Positions 25,140 through 35,080 of a DNA stretch of 64,000 nt are shown piece by piece. Numbering within the stretch: the stretch's first letter is position 1; each line of letters begins with the position of its first letter. A program made the translations under genes and the position numbers. Origin of the DNA: Desulfocurvibacter africanus subsp. africanus DSM 2603 (GTDB taxonomy: Bacteria; Desulfobacterota; Desulfovibrionia; Desulfovibrionales; Desulfovibrionaceae); the NCBI RefSeq assembly GCF_000422545.1, contig NZ_AULZ01000009.1, forward strand, positions 1-64,000, in the 5' to 3' direction. The notes under the pieces were generated by a model that did no database searches, was not told where the DNA came from, and saw only the letters and a list, made by a program, of their open reading frames with translations.

Positions 25140-27122
25140 TCAGGAAACCTTGCTGCCTGTCTTGACCTCGCCGGAGGGCGTAAGCAGCTCCATACCGCTA
25201 TCCGTACGCACCGCCAGCACCATGCCCTGGGATTCCAGGCCGCGGAGCTTGCGCGGCTTGAGGTTGGCAAGTACGGTCACCAGGCGCCCCTTGATCTGCT
25301 CCGGAGTGAAGAACTCAGCCAGGCCGGCGACAATCTGGCGCGGAGCAGGCTCGCCAATATCCACCGTGAGCTTGAGCAGACGGTCGGCATCAGGATGCGG
25401 CATGGCATCCAGGACCATGCCGACGCGCAGGTCGAGTTTCTGGAAATCCTGGAACTCGACCTCTGCCAACTCCTCGGAAGCCGGAACGGCCTTGGCGGCC
25501 TGCTCCTTCTTGGCTTCACCCTTGACTTGGGGCTTGGCTTTGGGCTTGGGCGCAGCCTCGGACTTGGCCGGAGTGGCAGCCATCTCGGCTGCAAGGTCCA
25601 CGCGAGGGAAGATATTGGATTTGGCGGCAATCTCCGTGCCCGGCTCAATCCTGGTCCAGGAGCACAGCTCGTCCTTGAGAGTTCCCCGCCCTGCGTTGGC
25701 CTGTCCAAGCTGAACGAGCATCTCATCGGCAGCATCGGGCATGACCGGCACAAGATGCAAGGCTATTTTACGTAGAAGCATGAGCAGCGTGGCCATGACT
25801 GTGGCCAGTTCTTCGGTCCGCCCCTCCTTAGCCAGAGTCCATGGCGCGCGGGAGTCCACGTACTTGTTCAGGCCGCGCACAAGCTCCCATAAGGATTCCA
25901 AGGCTCGCGAGAAAACGCATTCCGCGAACTGAGCCTGGTAATTCTCCATGGCCGTGCGGGCCAGCTCCAGGATTTCGGAGTTATCCCGCGTTTCCACCTG
26001 GCCATCCGGGGCTTGGCCTTGGAAGTACTTGCTGGTCATGGTCAAAGTGCGGCTGAACAGATTGCCCAGGTCATTTGCCAAGTCGGCGTTGAGCCGGCCC
26101 ACCAGGGCCTCCTCGGAGAAGCTCGCATCACTGCCGAACTGCATCTCGCGCAACAGGAAATAACGGAAGGCGGACAGGCCGTATTTGTCCGCCATGGTCA
26201 GGGGGTCGACCACGTTGCCCAGGGACTTGGACATCTTGGTATCGCGCACGAGCCAATATCCATGCACATTGAGATGCCTATAGGGCGTGAGTCCGGCGGA
26301 CTTTAGCATCGTGGGCCAGAACACGGCGTGCGGCTTGAGGATATCCTTGGCCACCAGGTGTTCGACCGCGGGCCAGAAGGCGCGATAATCCTCACCTTCG
26401 GGCCAGCCCAGGGCCGAGACATAGTTGAGCAGCGCGTCGAACCAGACGTAACACACATAATCCGTATCAAAAGGCAGCTCGATGCCCCAGGTCAGCCGCG
26501 ATTTAGGACGCGAGATGCACAGGTCCTCCAAGACTCCGCCCTCAAGCATGCTGAGCACTTCGGCCTCGTAGCGTTGCGGCCGGATGAAGCCGGGATTGGC
26601 CTTGATGTGCTCAGCCAGCCAGCCTTGATACTTAGACATACGGAAGAAGTAATTCTTCTCGCTGATAAGTTCGGGAGCGATCTGGTGATCCGGGCACTTG
26701 CCGTCCACCAACTCCTTGTCGGTCAGGAAGCGCTCGCAGCCGAAGCAGTAGTGGCCGCTGTACTCACCATGGTAGATGTCGCCGGCATCGAAAACCTTCT
26801 GCAAGATGGCCTGCACGCAACGCTTGTGCCGCTCTTCCGTGGTGCGCACGAAGCCGGTGTTGGTGATGCCGAAGCGCTTCCACAGCTCGCGGAACGCGGC
26901 GCTGTTAGCGTCCACCAGAGCTTGTGGAGTGGTCCCAGCCTTGTCCGCAGCCTGCACGATCTTGTCGCCATGTTCGTCCGTGCCGGTAAGAAAAAAAGTT
27001 TCCTGACCCATGGCCCGATGAAACCTGGCCAAGGAATCAGCGACCAGCGTTGTGTAGGCATGACCCAGGTGAGGACTGCCGTTCACGTAGTAGATTGGCG
27101 TGGTGATGTAAAAACGGTCCAA
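25140..27122 (-). CDS. metG: Methionyl-tRNA synthetase
   Basis: 660 residues. The start is TTG at 27122, set by a GGAGG site six bases upstream. HLGH is at 18-21, the zinc knuckle CFGC at 126-129 with a further Cys143, and KMSKS at 296-300. The C-terminal 105 residues (from about 555) form the EMAP/tRNA-binding domain that gives dimeric MetRS, preceded by a Lys/Ala-rich linker. It charges initiator and elongator tRNA(Met). It lies 226 bases downstream of ricT, but a terminator separates them. Confidence 0.97.
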   Translation of the reverse strand: MDRFYITTPIYYVNGSPHLGHAYTTLVADSLARFHRAMGQETFFLTGTDEHGDKIVQAADKAGTTPQALVDANSAAFRELWKRFGITNTGFVRTTEERHKRCVQAILQKVFDAGDIYHGEYSGHYCFGCERFLTDKELVDGKCPDHQIAPELISEKNYFFRMSKYQGWLAEHIKANPGFIRPQRYEAEVLSMLEGGVLEDLCISRPKSRLTWGIELPFDTDYVCYVWFDALLNYVSALGWPEGEDYRAFWPAVEHLVAKDILKPHAVFWPTMLKSAGLTPYRHLNVHGYWLVRDTKMSKSLGNVVDPLTMADKYGLSAFRYFLLREMQFGSDASFSEEALVGRLNADLANDLGNLFSRTLTMTSKYFQGQAPDGQVETRDNSEILELARTAMENYQAQFAECVFSRALESLWELVRGLNKYVDSRAPWTLAKEGRTEELATVMATLLMLLRKIALHLVPVMPDAADEMLVQLGQANAGRGTLKDELCSWTRIEPGTEIAAKSNIFPRVDLAAEMAATPAKSEAAPKPKAKPQVKGEAKKEQAAKAVPASEELAEVEFQDFQKLDLRVGMVLDAMPHPDADRLLKLTVDIGEPAPRQIVAGLAEFFTPEQIKGRLVTVLANLKPRKLRGLESQGMVLAVRTDSGMELLTPSGEVKTGSKVS

Positions 27123-27319
27123 CGTGCTCCTCCGTACGACTTGCAGGGCTTCGTATCAAACTGCTGAAAAGGTCATCCTGTATCTGTTCAATTTCACAGC
27201 AGGCAAGCAGATTTCAGCATGGCTCCTGGCTGCTTCGCGGCTTTCATACCTGACAGGCGTCCTGGCCCACGCAGCTCGTTTACTGAAGGCGTCCATGCCT
27301 TTGGCAACAAACACGGAAA

Positions 27320-27339
27320 GCGCCCGCTTTTGCGGGCGC
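27320..27339 (-). terminator. ricT terminator
   Basis: Perfect stem GCGCCCGC/GCGGGCGC with an AAAA loop, followed on the minus strand by TTTCCGTGTTTG. It closes the long lysS-ricT transcript before metG. Confidence 0.75.
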
Positions 27340-27348
27340 CGGTGGATG

Positions 27349-28464
27349 CTACTCAGCTTGATCCGAGCCCTTGCCTTTGGGCTTGCGCCTGCGCCGCCGT
27401 CGCGACTTGCCTTTGCGCTCCTGCCCCTGGGCTTGGGTCTGCTGCGGCTGGCCTTGAGCCTTACCCTGGCGAGATACACCTGGCTTGGCCTCAGCTGTCT
27501 GCTCTCCGTCGGCATCCGAGGCGTCCTCGGGAATATCCAAGAGCGCTTCTGCATCATCTCCCGCCAAATCCTCTTGCGCTACGCTCTCGGTATCGACCTG
27601 TGCGCCCTGGGATGGGCTAATGGCTTGGCTTGTGGCCTGTTCCAGCTCCTTATCTTGTGCCTTGACGATGATGCGTGTCCATTCTTCCACGCTCAATTCC
27701 TGTTCATCTCCGCTTTCAGGCAGGATGGACACGGTTTGACGGAAAAAGTTGGTACGCAGCACCTTGACAGTACCAAAAGTCGTCTGGAACTTCTTACCAG
27801 TTTTGGGGCACTGCTTCTGGAAGTGTTCGTAGTTCTGTTGCTCGTAGGCAAGGCAACACAGCAGTCTGCCGCAGATGCCGGATATCTTCGCCGGATTTAG
27901 GAAAAGATTCTGCTCCTTGGCCATTTTGATAGTCACGGGTTCGAACTTGCGCAGAAACCGCCGGCAGCAACAAACTTGACCACAGTTGCCCACGGCGCCG
28001 ATCATTTGCGTCTCGTGTCGCACGCCGATCTGACGCAATTCGATACGCGTGCGGTACTCCCGCACAAGATCCTTGACCAGCTCGCGAAAATCGATACGTC
28101 CTGGCGCGGTGAAGTAGAAGATCAACTTGCTTCGGTCGAAGAAGACTTCCACATCCACGAGCTTCATTTCCAGCGCGCGCTCGCGAATGCGCCCTCGGCA
28201 ATAACGAAAGCTATCCTTCGCCAGGGCCTCGTTCTCCATCGCGGTCTTTACGTCTTCTTCCCCCGCAACCTTGAAGATGGTCTTGACGCTCTCGGAGTCC
28301 AAGCCTTCAGGCAAAGCTTCCGATACATCCACGACCGTGCCCAATCCCAGGCCCTGCTCGGTTTCCACGAGCACCGCATCGCCCGGTGAAACAACGAATG
28401 CCCCTGAAAAGAAATGATATGTCTGACCGTAGTCCTTGAACTTCACGCCAAGTATGTGGCTCAT
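27349..28464 (-). CDS. RicT/YaaT (PSP1 family) protein
   Basis: 371 residues. The PSP1 C-terminal domain covers about 60-150 (RIRERALEMKLVDVEVFFD), followed by cysteine clusters CGQVCCCRRFL and CGRLLCCLAYE, typical of RicT, which in Bacillus subtilis binds an FeS cluster with its partners and aids RNase Y. Whether that role holds in this group is unknown. The last 110 residues are a low-complexity tail, acidic then Gln/Lys/Arg-rich (KGKSRRRRRRKPKGKG), likely nucleic-acid binding. It follows lpxI by 138 bases and may be the last gene of that operon. Confidence 0.85.
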   Translation of the reverse strand: MSHILGVKFKDYGQTYHFFSGAFVVSPGDAVLVETEQGLGLGTVVDVSEALPEGLDSESVKTIFKVAGEEDVKTAMENEALAKDSFRYCRGRIRERALEMKLVDVEVFFDRSKLIFYFTAPGRIDFRELVKDLVREYRTRIELRQIGVRHETQMIGAVGNCGQVCCCRRFLRKFEPVTIKMAKEQNLFLNPAKISGICGRLLCCLAYEQQNYEHFQKQCPKTGKKFQTTFGTVKVLRTNFFRQTVSILPESGDEQELSVEEWTRIIVKAQDKELEQATSQAISPSQGAQVDTESVAQEDLAGDDAEALLDIPEDASDADGEQTAEAKPGVSRQGKAQGQPQQTQAQGQERKGKSRRRRRRKPKGKGSDQAE

Positions 28465-28602
28465 TGCTGCCTCTGTGTAGCGGAGCCCGTGGCCTCCGCG
28501 TTCTCTCGTAAAAAGAAAAACAACTTAGATGAAAGTGGTGTGAAGTTCAAATGCGCCCCGCAAAGGGTATTGGCAAGGGCAAGGAGGGAAAAAACAGGAA
28601 TC

Positions 28603-29451
28603 TCAGTCGCCGGCCAGCAGGCTGTCGCTGACGCCGACAACAGCGATGCCGGCCCGGTTGGCGGCCGAAAGGGCCTGTTCGCGGTCGAAGAACAAACTCC
28701 GGCCGGCTTCCACGGCCAGACAGGCTGCGCCTGCATCGCGCATGGTTTCAATGGTGGTCAGCCCCACCGAGGGGAGGTCCAGGCGCTCATCCTGCCCTGG
28801 TTTGAAAACCTTTACTACCACCGCCCCTTGTCCAGCGAGGGAACAGCCCCGACGGATAGCATTGTCCGTGCCTTCCAGAGCCTCCACCGCAGCCACGACT
28901 TGGCGGCGCACTACAACGGTTTGCCCGATATCTAGGCGGCCGAGTTCCTTGGCCACAGACCAGCCGAAACGAATATCCGCCATGATTTCGGTGCTTGGCC
29001 GACGACCTGCGAGGAAGCCTTCGGGCATGAGCAGTTCCGGGATAAGTTCATGGGCGCGTCGCACGGGCATACCCTCGGAGGCCAACTCGTCGCTGATGAC
29101 ACGCAAAAGCGCGTCGTCTCCCTTGCCCCCGAGTTTGAGTAGCAACCTGGCGCCACGGAAGTCCGGGATGATGTCCATGGCTCTGGCTTTGTTGATGGTC
29201 CCGCCCATGAGCACCCTGTCCACGCCACGTGACTTGAAGAAGTCGATGAGCTTGCCGAGCTGCCCAAGACGCAACTCCTGGTACTCATCTACGCAGGCAG
29301 GCAGCCCAGGGTCGGTATTGCTCCGAAAACCAACGGCAACCACGCGCAGACCGCTCTTGCGCGCCCCGTCGGCGATGAGGAATGGAAAACGGCCGCCACC
29401 GGCGATGAGGCCGAGGGTGCCTTTGCCGCTGTAGGCGTCGGCCATGGTCAT
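28603..29451 (-). CDS. lpxI: UDP-2,3-diacylglucosamine pyrophosphatase LpxI
   Basis: 282 residues matching the LpxI (former DUF1009) family: LGLIAGGGRFPFLIADGARK at the N-terminus, GVDRVLMGGTINKARAMD in the middle and a C-terminal half with GVVVKVFKPGQDxRxDLPSVG-type motifs. It cleaves UDP-2,3-diacylglucosamine to lipid X, replacing LpxH. The start directly follows the lpxA stop, and the pair is probably translationally coupled. An in-frame ATG at 29445 is an alternative start. Confidence 0.92.
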   Translation of the reverse strand: MTMADAYSGKGTLGLIAGGGRFPFLIADGARKSGLRVVAVGFRSNTDPGLPACVDEYQELRLGQLGKLIDFFKSRGVDRVLMGGTINKARAMDIIPDFRGARLLLKLGGKGDDALLRVISDELASEGMPVRRAHELIPELLMPEGFLAGRRPSTEIMADIRFGWSVAKELGRLDIGQTVVVRRQVVAAVEALEGTDNAIRRGCSLAGQGAVVVKVFKPGQDERLDLPSVGLTTIETMRDAGAACLAVEAGRSLFFDREQALSAANRAGIAVVGVSDSLLAGD

Positions 29452-30267
29452 TTACTCATCATTATTATTAGCGGATTTGCCTATAGCGTGCGGAGTCACA
29501 CCGCGTTGGCTTGCCTTGATGAAATCCACCAGGCGCATGACTTCAGGATAGTCTCCCATAACGCTGACCACCTCTTCTAGCGCCTCCTGTCGGATCATGT
29601 CCGAACGCCAGATCATCTTATAGGCGCTCTTGAGCGCCACGACGGTCTGACTGCTGAATCCATTGCGCTTGAGGCCGATGAGGTTGAGGCCGTGCAGCTT
29701 GGCTCTTACACCTGTGGCCAGAGTATACGGAGGCACATCCAGGTTGAAGCCGCCCATGGCGCCAAGGAAGGCAAATTCACCGATGCGCACGAACTGATGC
29801 ACGCCGCTCATACCGCTTATGATAGCCTTGCGTCCAACGGTCACGTGGCCAGCCAGACTGGCGGCATTGGCCATGAGCACGCCGTCCGCGATTTCGCAAT
29901 CGTGGGCGATATGTACATAGGCCATAAGCATGCAGTTGGAACCCACTTTGCTGTAGCCCAGCCCGTGCACAGTGCCGCGGTGAATGGTCACGTACTCGCG
30001 GATGACGTTATTGTCCCCAACCTCGACGTATGTGTCCTCGCCCTTCCAACCCAGATGCTGGGGCTCGCCGCCCAAGCAGGCAAAGGAGTGAATTCGGTTG
30101 TTCTTGCCGATGCGAGTGTGAGCCTTGACATGAGCGTATGCGTCCAGGCGAGTGCCCGCGCCGATGACGACATGATCTTCGATCACACAATAGGGACCGA
30201 CGACCACGTCATCGGCCAATTCCGCGCCGGAGTGAACGAGCGCTGTGGAATGAATAGTGGCAGACAC
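29452..30267 (-). CDS. lpxA: UDP-N-acetylglucosamine acyltransferase LpxA
   Basis: 271 residues. The N-terminal two thirds are left-handed beta-helix hexapeptide repeats (IHSTALVHSGAELADDVVVG); the C-terminal third is helical. The catalytic His lies in MAYVHIAHDCEIAD. It puts the first 3-hydroxyacyl chain on UDP-GlcNAc in lipid A synthesis. It abuts fabZ upstream without a gap, the common fabZ-lpxA order. Confidence 0.95.
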   Translation of the reverse strand: MSATIHSTALVHSGAELADDVVVGPYCVIEDHVVIGAGTRLDAYAHVKAHTRIGKNNRIHSFACLGGEPQHLGWKGEDTYVEVGDNNVIREYVTIHRGTVHGLGYSKVGSNCMLMAYVHIAHDCEIADGVLMANAASLAGHVTVGRKAIISGMSGVHQFVRIGEFAFLGAMGGFNLDVPPYTLATGVRAKLHGLNLIGLKRNGFSSQTVVALKSAYKMIWRSDMIRQEALEEVVSVMGDYPEVMRLVDFIKASQRGVTPHAIGKSANNNDE

Positions 30268-30741
30268 TTATAGATCCTCCCGAGCAATCAGCGCCGCGGT
30301 CATTTCACCCTCGACAGTAATCTTGCCGTCGACGGTGCCATTGCCGCTCATCTTGAATAGGTTGAGTTTCTGACGGAAGTTCTCGCACCGAAGGATAAGC
30401 TGATCCCCAGGCACCACCGGCTTACGAAACTTGATCTTCTCCATCCCGGTAAAGACAAAGACTTTCCCCTCGAACTTTCCTTCGAAGGTGTTCATGATAT
30501 ACATGCCGGCTGATTGCGCCAGGGCTTCCAATTGCAGGACGCCCGGCATGACCGGCAATCCGGGGAAATGCCCCTGAAAATAAGGTTCATTGATAGTCAC
30601 GTTCTTGAGCGCCGTCACGTAATTGCCCTTGACCAGCTCCAGCACACGATCAATGAGCAGGAAAGGATACCTGTGCGGCAAAAATTCCATGATCTTGCGG
30701 ACATCCAGGAAGGGGACGCCGCCGGCAACCTCATTCACCAT
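30268..30741 (-). CDS. fabZ: 3-hydroxyacyl-ACP dehydratase FabZ
   Basis: 157 residues with the hot-dog fold signature [11 protein letters not shown] and the active-site segment [20 protein letters not shown] (His and Glu catalytic). It dehydrates 3-hydroxyacyl-ACP in fatty acid synthesis, competing with LpxA and LpxD for the same substrate; its place between lpxD and lpxA balances the two. It overlaps lpxD by 11 bases. Confidence 0.95.
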   Translation of the reverse strand: MVNEVAGGVPFLDVRKIMEFLPHRYPFLLIDRVLELVKGNYVTALKNVTINEPYFQGHFPGLPVMPGVLQLEALAQSAGMYIMNTFEGKFEGKVFVFTGMEKIKFRKPVVPGDQLILRCENFRQKLNLFKMSGNGTVDGKITVEGEMTAALIAREDL

Positions 30742-31777
30742 GGCTTGCTCCTTGCTCCAACATGCGTCTGAGCTGCTCTATCTCACTCTCGAGTGCCTTG
30801 AGCCGCTTGCTCATATCGGACAGCTTTGTCTGCTGCACAGCGATACGAAAGAACTTCTTGGCTTCCACGGCGGGACTGCCAAGCACCTCGCTGCCAGCCT
30901 CTATGTTCTGCATGACACCGGACTGGGCGCCGATACGCGCGCCATCACCCACGGTAAGATGCCCGGCCAAGCCAGCCTGACCGCCGATTTGCACGCAGCT
31001 ACCTATCTTGGTGCTGCCGGATATGCCCACTTGGCCCACGAGGATGGAATGCTCACCAATGCGCACATTGTGGGCAATCTGCACAAGGTTGTCGATCTTG
31101 GTGCCATGTCCCACGCTCGTCTGCCCCAGTGATCCCCGGTCAATAGCTGTATTACAGCCGATCTCCACATCATTCCCGATACTGACAGTGCCGATCTGCG
31201 GAACCTTCATCAGGCCCGTGGGTCCGGGAAGAAAACCGAACCCGTCACTGCCAAGCGCCGCGCCAGGATGGATCAGGCATCCGTCGCCCACTTGCGTCCG
31301 GGCCATGAGTGTCACGCCCGGATACAGTGTCACGCACTTGCCCAGCGTCACATCCTCACCCACATAGCAAAAGGGATAGACCTTGGACTCAGGTCCGATC
31401 TTGGCTCCCCTGGCTACATACGCGAAGGGGTAAATCGTGGCCGTGGCGTCCACCTCGGATTGGGGATGCACGAAGGCCAACTCGCTATGCCCCAGAAATT
31501 CACCTTGGGGCTTGTCGAAAAGCTTGGCCACCTGGGCTACGGACAAGTAGGGGTTTGTACTGATGAGCGCACTCTGTACCCGATCCGCATGCGCCTCTTC
31601 GAGAATGACTGCGGCGGCCTTGGTATTCTCCAAAGCGTCAAGATACTTGTTGCTGGCTAGGAAGCTCAACTCCGTGGACCCAGCGGCTTCCAGCGTGTTG
31701 ATACCCGAGATTTCCCGGTCGGCGCCCTTCAGGCGCAAGCCGAACTGCTCGGCCATCTGCGACAGCTTCACCTTCAT
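30731..31777 (-). CDS. lpxD: UDP-3-O-acylglucosamine N-acyltransferase LpxD
   Basis: 348 residues: an N-terminal uridine-binding domain (about 1-100), a hexapeptide-repeat beta helix ([18 protein letters not shown] onward) with the catalytic His near [11 protein letters not shown], and a C-terminal helix ([23 protein letters not shown]). It adds the second acyl chain in lipid A synthesis. Nine bases after the skp-like gene. Confidence 0.95.
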   Translation of the reverse strand: MKVKLSQMAEQFGLRLKGADREISGINTLEAAGSTELSFLASNKYLDALENTKAAAVILEEAHADRVQSALISTNPYLSVAQVAKLFDKPQGEFLGHSELAFVHPQSEVDATATIYPFAYVARGAKIGPESKVYPFCYVGEDVTLGKCVTLYPGVTLMARTQVGDGCLIHPGAALGSDGFGFLPGPTGLMKVPQIGTVSIGNDVEIGCNTAIDRGSLGQTSVGHGTKIDNLVQIAHNVRIGEHSILVGQVGISGSTKIGSCVQIGGQAGLAGHLTVGDGARIGAQSGVMQNIEAGSEVLGSPAVEAKKFFRIAVQQTKLSDMSKRLKALESEIEQLRRMLEQGASHGE

Positions 31778-31786
31778 AACTGGCCC

Positions 31787-32320
31787 TTACTTCTTTTTAT
31801 GCTCTCGCCAGGCCTTATTCAGCTCGAGAATGACCTGCTTGGTGACATCATTAGCTTCGTCCGTGTAGACGACGCCGGGCGTCTTCACGTCGACGATCAT
31901 GGTGAACTTGTTCTTTTTGCCAAAGTCCTTGAGCACCTCTCCAAGCGTTTCCATGATAGGCTTGCTCAGCTTATCGTTTTCAACTTGCAGATTGCGCTGA
32001 GTGACCTGCACGTAGTCCTGGTAGTCGCGAACTTTGCGCTTAAACTCAAGCTCCTTGTCCTGCTTCGCATCTTGAGACAAGACTAGGCTCTGCTTCTCCA
32101 TTTCACCCCGAAGCTTCTCGAGTTCGTTCTTGCGTTTTTCCAGTTCCTTCTTGACCTCGTCGGCCTTGCCCTTGAACTCGGCCATGACTGATTGGCCTGG
32201 CTCGGACTTCTCCAAGACATCCTGGATATTAACGATACCTATCTTGACCTCGGCCTGGGCTGGGGCAACGCCCGATCCCAGGAGACAGGCGCACATGGTC
32301 AACGCGATGATCCATTTCAT
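31787..32320 (-). CDS. OmpH/Skp family periplasmic chaperone
   Basis: 177 residues from the ATG at 32320, preceded by AAGGAG. It has a signal peptide (cut near AQA-EV), the core strand VKIGIVNIQDVLEKSEPGQ and long charged coiled-coil arms (about 50-125), the jellyfish shape of Skp. It holds unfolded outer-membrane proteins for BamA, whose gene lies just upstream. A longer in-frame start at 32362 lacks support. Confidence 0.9.
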   Translation of the reverse strand: MKWIIALTMCACLLGSGVAPAQAEVKIGIVNIQDVLEKSEPGQSVMAEFKGKADEVKKELEKRKNELEKLRGEMEKQSLVLSQDAKQDKELEFKRKVRDYQDYVQVTQRNLQVENDKLSKPIMETLGEVLKDFGKKNKFTMIVDVKTPGVVYTDEANDVTKQVILELNKAWREHKKK

Positions 32321-32365
32321 CAAACATCTCCTTGCCTGTTGCTGATCCCTGCGCCGGGACAACGC

Positions 32366-35080
32366 TTAAAAGGTAGTACCTAGGGCGAATTCGAAACGAC
32401 CATTTTCGGAACTGTCCTTGAGCTTGTCCAACGGGTAACCGTATTCAAGGCGCAACGGTCCGATTGGTGACAGCCAGCGGATGCCGAGACCCACACTTTT
32501 GTACAGCCCCAGCGTCAAATGCTCTTCACTGGAGTCCGCCTGCTCGAAAAAGAACTCATCGTCATTCCAGGCGTTGCCTGCATCGAAGAAGAGCACGCCG
32601 AGCAAGCCGAAATCTTCCTTGACAGGGAAGACATACTCCAGGTTGGCAATGAACTCTTTATCACCACCGATGAAGTCGTCAGTTTCGGTATCCCGGGGCG
32701 AAACATGCCGCCCCTCATAGCCTCGCAATGAATTGATGCCGCCCAAATAGAAGCGCTCGAAGGCCGGCACTCTCTCATCATTCAGGTTCTGGTAAACCAT
32801 GCCGACGGCGGTGCGAAGATGAAAAACCGTATCCCACCAAAGACCATAGTAATAATTGTAGTCTGCGACCCACTTGATAAAATGGTCATCTCCTCCTATC
32901 AAGCCGCCGCCGTACTCCAGATAGAGTGCCGAATCCGTGCCCCTGTTCGGATTGAACGGCCGGTTAGTCGTGTCCCGGCGCAGTGTGAGCCCGGCCACGC
33001 TCGACCAGTTCTCGCCCTCGAGTTCCTTGATCTGGTTGGCGGCATCGTCCTCAATCTCATCAATGATATACTTGTCCAGGCGATACGAAACCGTGGAACG
33101 GGTGTATTCCCCCAGCGGCCAACCGAACCTCAACCGCCCGCCCGTGGTTTCCTTATCATAACTCAGGTATTCCACGTCCGTCTTGTACAAGTCAAAGCCG
33201 GCGCTCAGGGTGGTATCGTATACGTGGGGATTTGTAAAAGACAAGGTATAGGACGTATCCTTCGAGCTGAAGCTGCTCGTCAGACCGAGATTGTACCCCT
33301 TGCCGAACAGGTTGCGCTCTTGGATGGAGGCAGACACGAAGACTTTCGAATAAGTCGAGTAGCCGGTGCCGGCGGAAAGCATCCCCGTAGGCTTTTCCTT
33401 TACCTTGACCTTCAGGTCAAGCTCGCTGTCGCGGCCCGTGGGTACGGTTTCTACGTCGGCCAACTCGAAAAAGTCCAGCTTTACCAGACGCTCATTGGAT
33501 CGAGCGATTTGACTGCCACTGAAGAGGTCGCCGTCACCCAAGCGCATCTCACGCAGAATTACGTTAGTGCGAGTCTTGGTGTTGCCTTCCACGAGCACAC
33601 GACGGATGTACACCTTCTGATTCTTGTCCAGGATATACGTCACTGCCACGGTCTTCGCCGCCGGATCCGGTATAACGTCCACGTTCGTATCCGCGAAGGC
33701 ATACCCGTAGTCCATGTAGAACTCGTTGAGCCGCTGCATGTCCTCACGCATGACCGAGCGGTCGAGATAGCCGCCCTTCTCGGCAATATCATCCAAATTG
33801 GTGCGCGCGCGCAATACATCCTCCGGCACCAACATATCGCCACTGAAGCTCACGTGGGAGACGGTGTAGCGAGGACCTTCGGAAACTTGATAGATAATGT
33901 AGATGCCATCATCGCGGAATTCGACTTGAGGCTTGCCCACCGTAGCTTGCAAAAAGCCTCGGTTGGCATAGTAAGCCTCGATAACTGCGGTATCCCGCTC
34001 CAAAAGCTCTTCCTTGAGCACGCCCGACCCGGTGATCCAGGAAAACAGGCCACGCTCCGTGAGCGCAAGATCGCTTTTAATATCGTCGGGGTCCAGTTCC
34101 TTGGCTCCCTCAATGGCGATTTGGCGGATGTACAGCTTGCGGCCTTCATTAACGGAAATCACGAGCCGAGCCTGTTGGCCAGCAGGAGCCTCCACCTCGT
34201 AACGCACGTCGGCCTTATAATAGCCATCTTTGCGATAGAGTTCGCGAATCTTGTTCAGGTCCTCGGCTAAGATGGATGGATTAAGCACCGAGCCGGTCTT
34301 GGTGGTCATGACCTCCGTGATATCGTCGTCATCGAGTTCATCGTTGCCTTCCACGTCGATTGTCCCGATGCGCGGCTTTTCGGTAACGATGTAGACGATG
34401 CGCTTGCCGCCCGGCACATCCTCGAGGGCTACCTGCACGTCCTCATAATAACCCAGGTCGAATATCCGCCGCAGATCCTTATCCGCCTTGGCAGGATCAT
34501 AGATATCGCCCTTCTGCACCGTCAGGCGCATGAGGACGACTTCTTTGTCGATGAACTTGTCCCCTCGGACCGCGACTTCCGCGATGACATCCTTGCTGAG
34601 CAGCTCCAGCCTGATCTTCTCGGCCAATTCATCCACCGCCGGGAGCACGTTGATGAGTCCCTGCTTGGCCACATAGATGGGCTTAACCGGCTTGAGGCCG
34701 AAAGCGTCCACCAGGCGAGCGTCCACGCTGATGGCTTCGCCTGCCTGACTGAAACTGCCATAGACCGCGAACTCGGCTCCGGTCTGCAGGGCCAGGTCCT
34801 GAGCGGTCTGAATATCCAGATACTCCGAGCTTAGGGTCCGGATAGCCTCATCCATCTTCGCAAAGGAGATCAACTCAAATCCCATGGCCTGCAGGCGATC
34901 CCGCAAAAGCTGAGGGAGCCCGGCCTTGAGATACCCAAGCTCGCTGCTCGCGTTGATCTCGAAAGGCAGCACGAGGATCTTGGCCCCGCGCGGCGCCTGA
35001 GCCCAGAACGGACGCGGAGCCAGCACCAGAAGCAAAAAGGCCGCCAAGGCGCACAGGATACGAATGCTACGCTTGGGCAT
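32366..35080 (-). CDS. bamA: BamA outer-membrane assembly factor with extra N-terminal domain
   Basis: 904 residues from the ATG at 35080, the start of the signal peptide (about 1-28). Residues about 30-145 are not a POTRA domain: AKILVLPFEINASSELGYLK and TGAEFAVYGSFSQAGE resemble the TolB N-terminal/FlgO-like fold. Five POTRA domains follow (about 163-540), then a 16-strand barrel with the L6 motif INSLRGYEGR and a C-terminal Phe. It inserts beta-barrel proteins. Typical BamA is about 800 residues, so the added domain explains the length. It overlaps lolD by 14 bases. Confidence 0.93.
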   Translation of the reverse strand: MPKRSIRILCALAAFLLLVLAPRPFWAQAPRGAKILVLPFEINASSELGYLKAGLPQLLRDRLQAMGFELISFAKMDEAIRTLSSEYLDIQTAQDLALQTGAEFAVYGSFSQAGEAISVDARLVDAFGLKPVKPIYVAKQGLINVLPAVDELAEKIRLELLSKDVIAEVAVRGDKFIDKEVVLMRLTVQKGDIYDPAKADKDLRRIFDLGYYEDVQVALEDVPGGKRIVYIVTEKPRIGTIDVEGNDELDDDDITEVMTTKTGSVLNPSILAEDLNKIRELYRKDGYYKADVRYEVEAPAGQQARLVISVNEGRKLYIRQIAIEGAKELDPDDIKSDLALTERGLFSWITGSGVLKEELLERDTAVIEAYYANRGFLQATVGKPQVEFRDDGIYIIYQVSEGPRYTVSHVSFSGDMLVPEDVLRARTNLDDIAEKGGYLDRSVMREDMQRLNEFYMDYGYAFADTNVDVIPDPAAKTVAVTYILDKNQKVYIRRVLVEGNTKTRTNVILREMRLGDGDLFSGSQIARSNERLVKLDFFELADVETVPTGRDSELDLKVKVKEKPTGMLSAGTGYSTYSKVFVSASIQERNLFGKGYNLGLTSSFSSKDTSYTLSFTNPHVYDTTLSAGFDLYKTDVEYLSYDKETTGGRLRFGWPLGEYTRSTVSYRLDKYIIDEIEDDAANQIKELEGENWSSVAGLTLRRDTTNRPFNPNRGTDSALYLEYGGGLIGGDDHFIKWVADYNYYYGLWWDTVFHLRTAVGMVYQNLNDERVPAFERFYLGGINSLRGYEGRHVSPRDTETDDFIGGDKEFIANLEYVFPVKEDFGLLGVLFFDAGNAWNDDEFFFEQADSSEEHLTLGLYKSVGLGIRWLSPIGPLRLEYGYPLDKLKDSSENGRFEFALGTTF

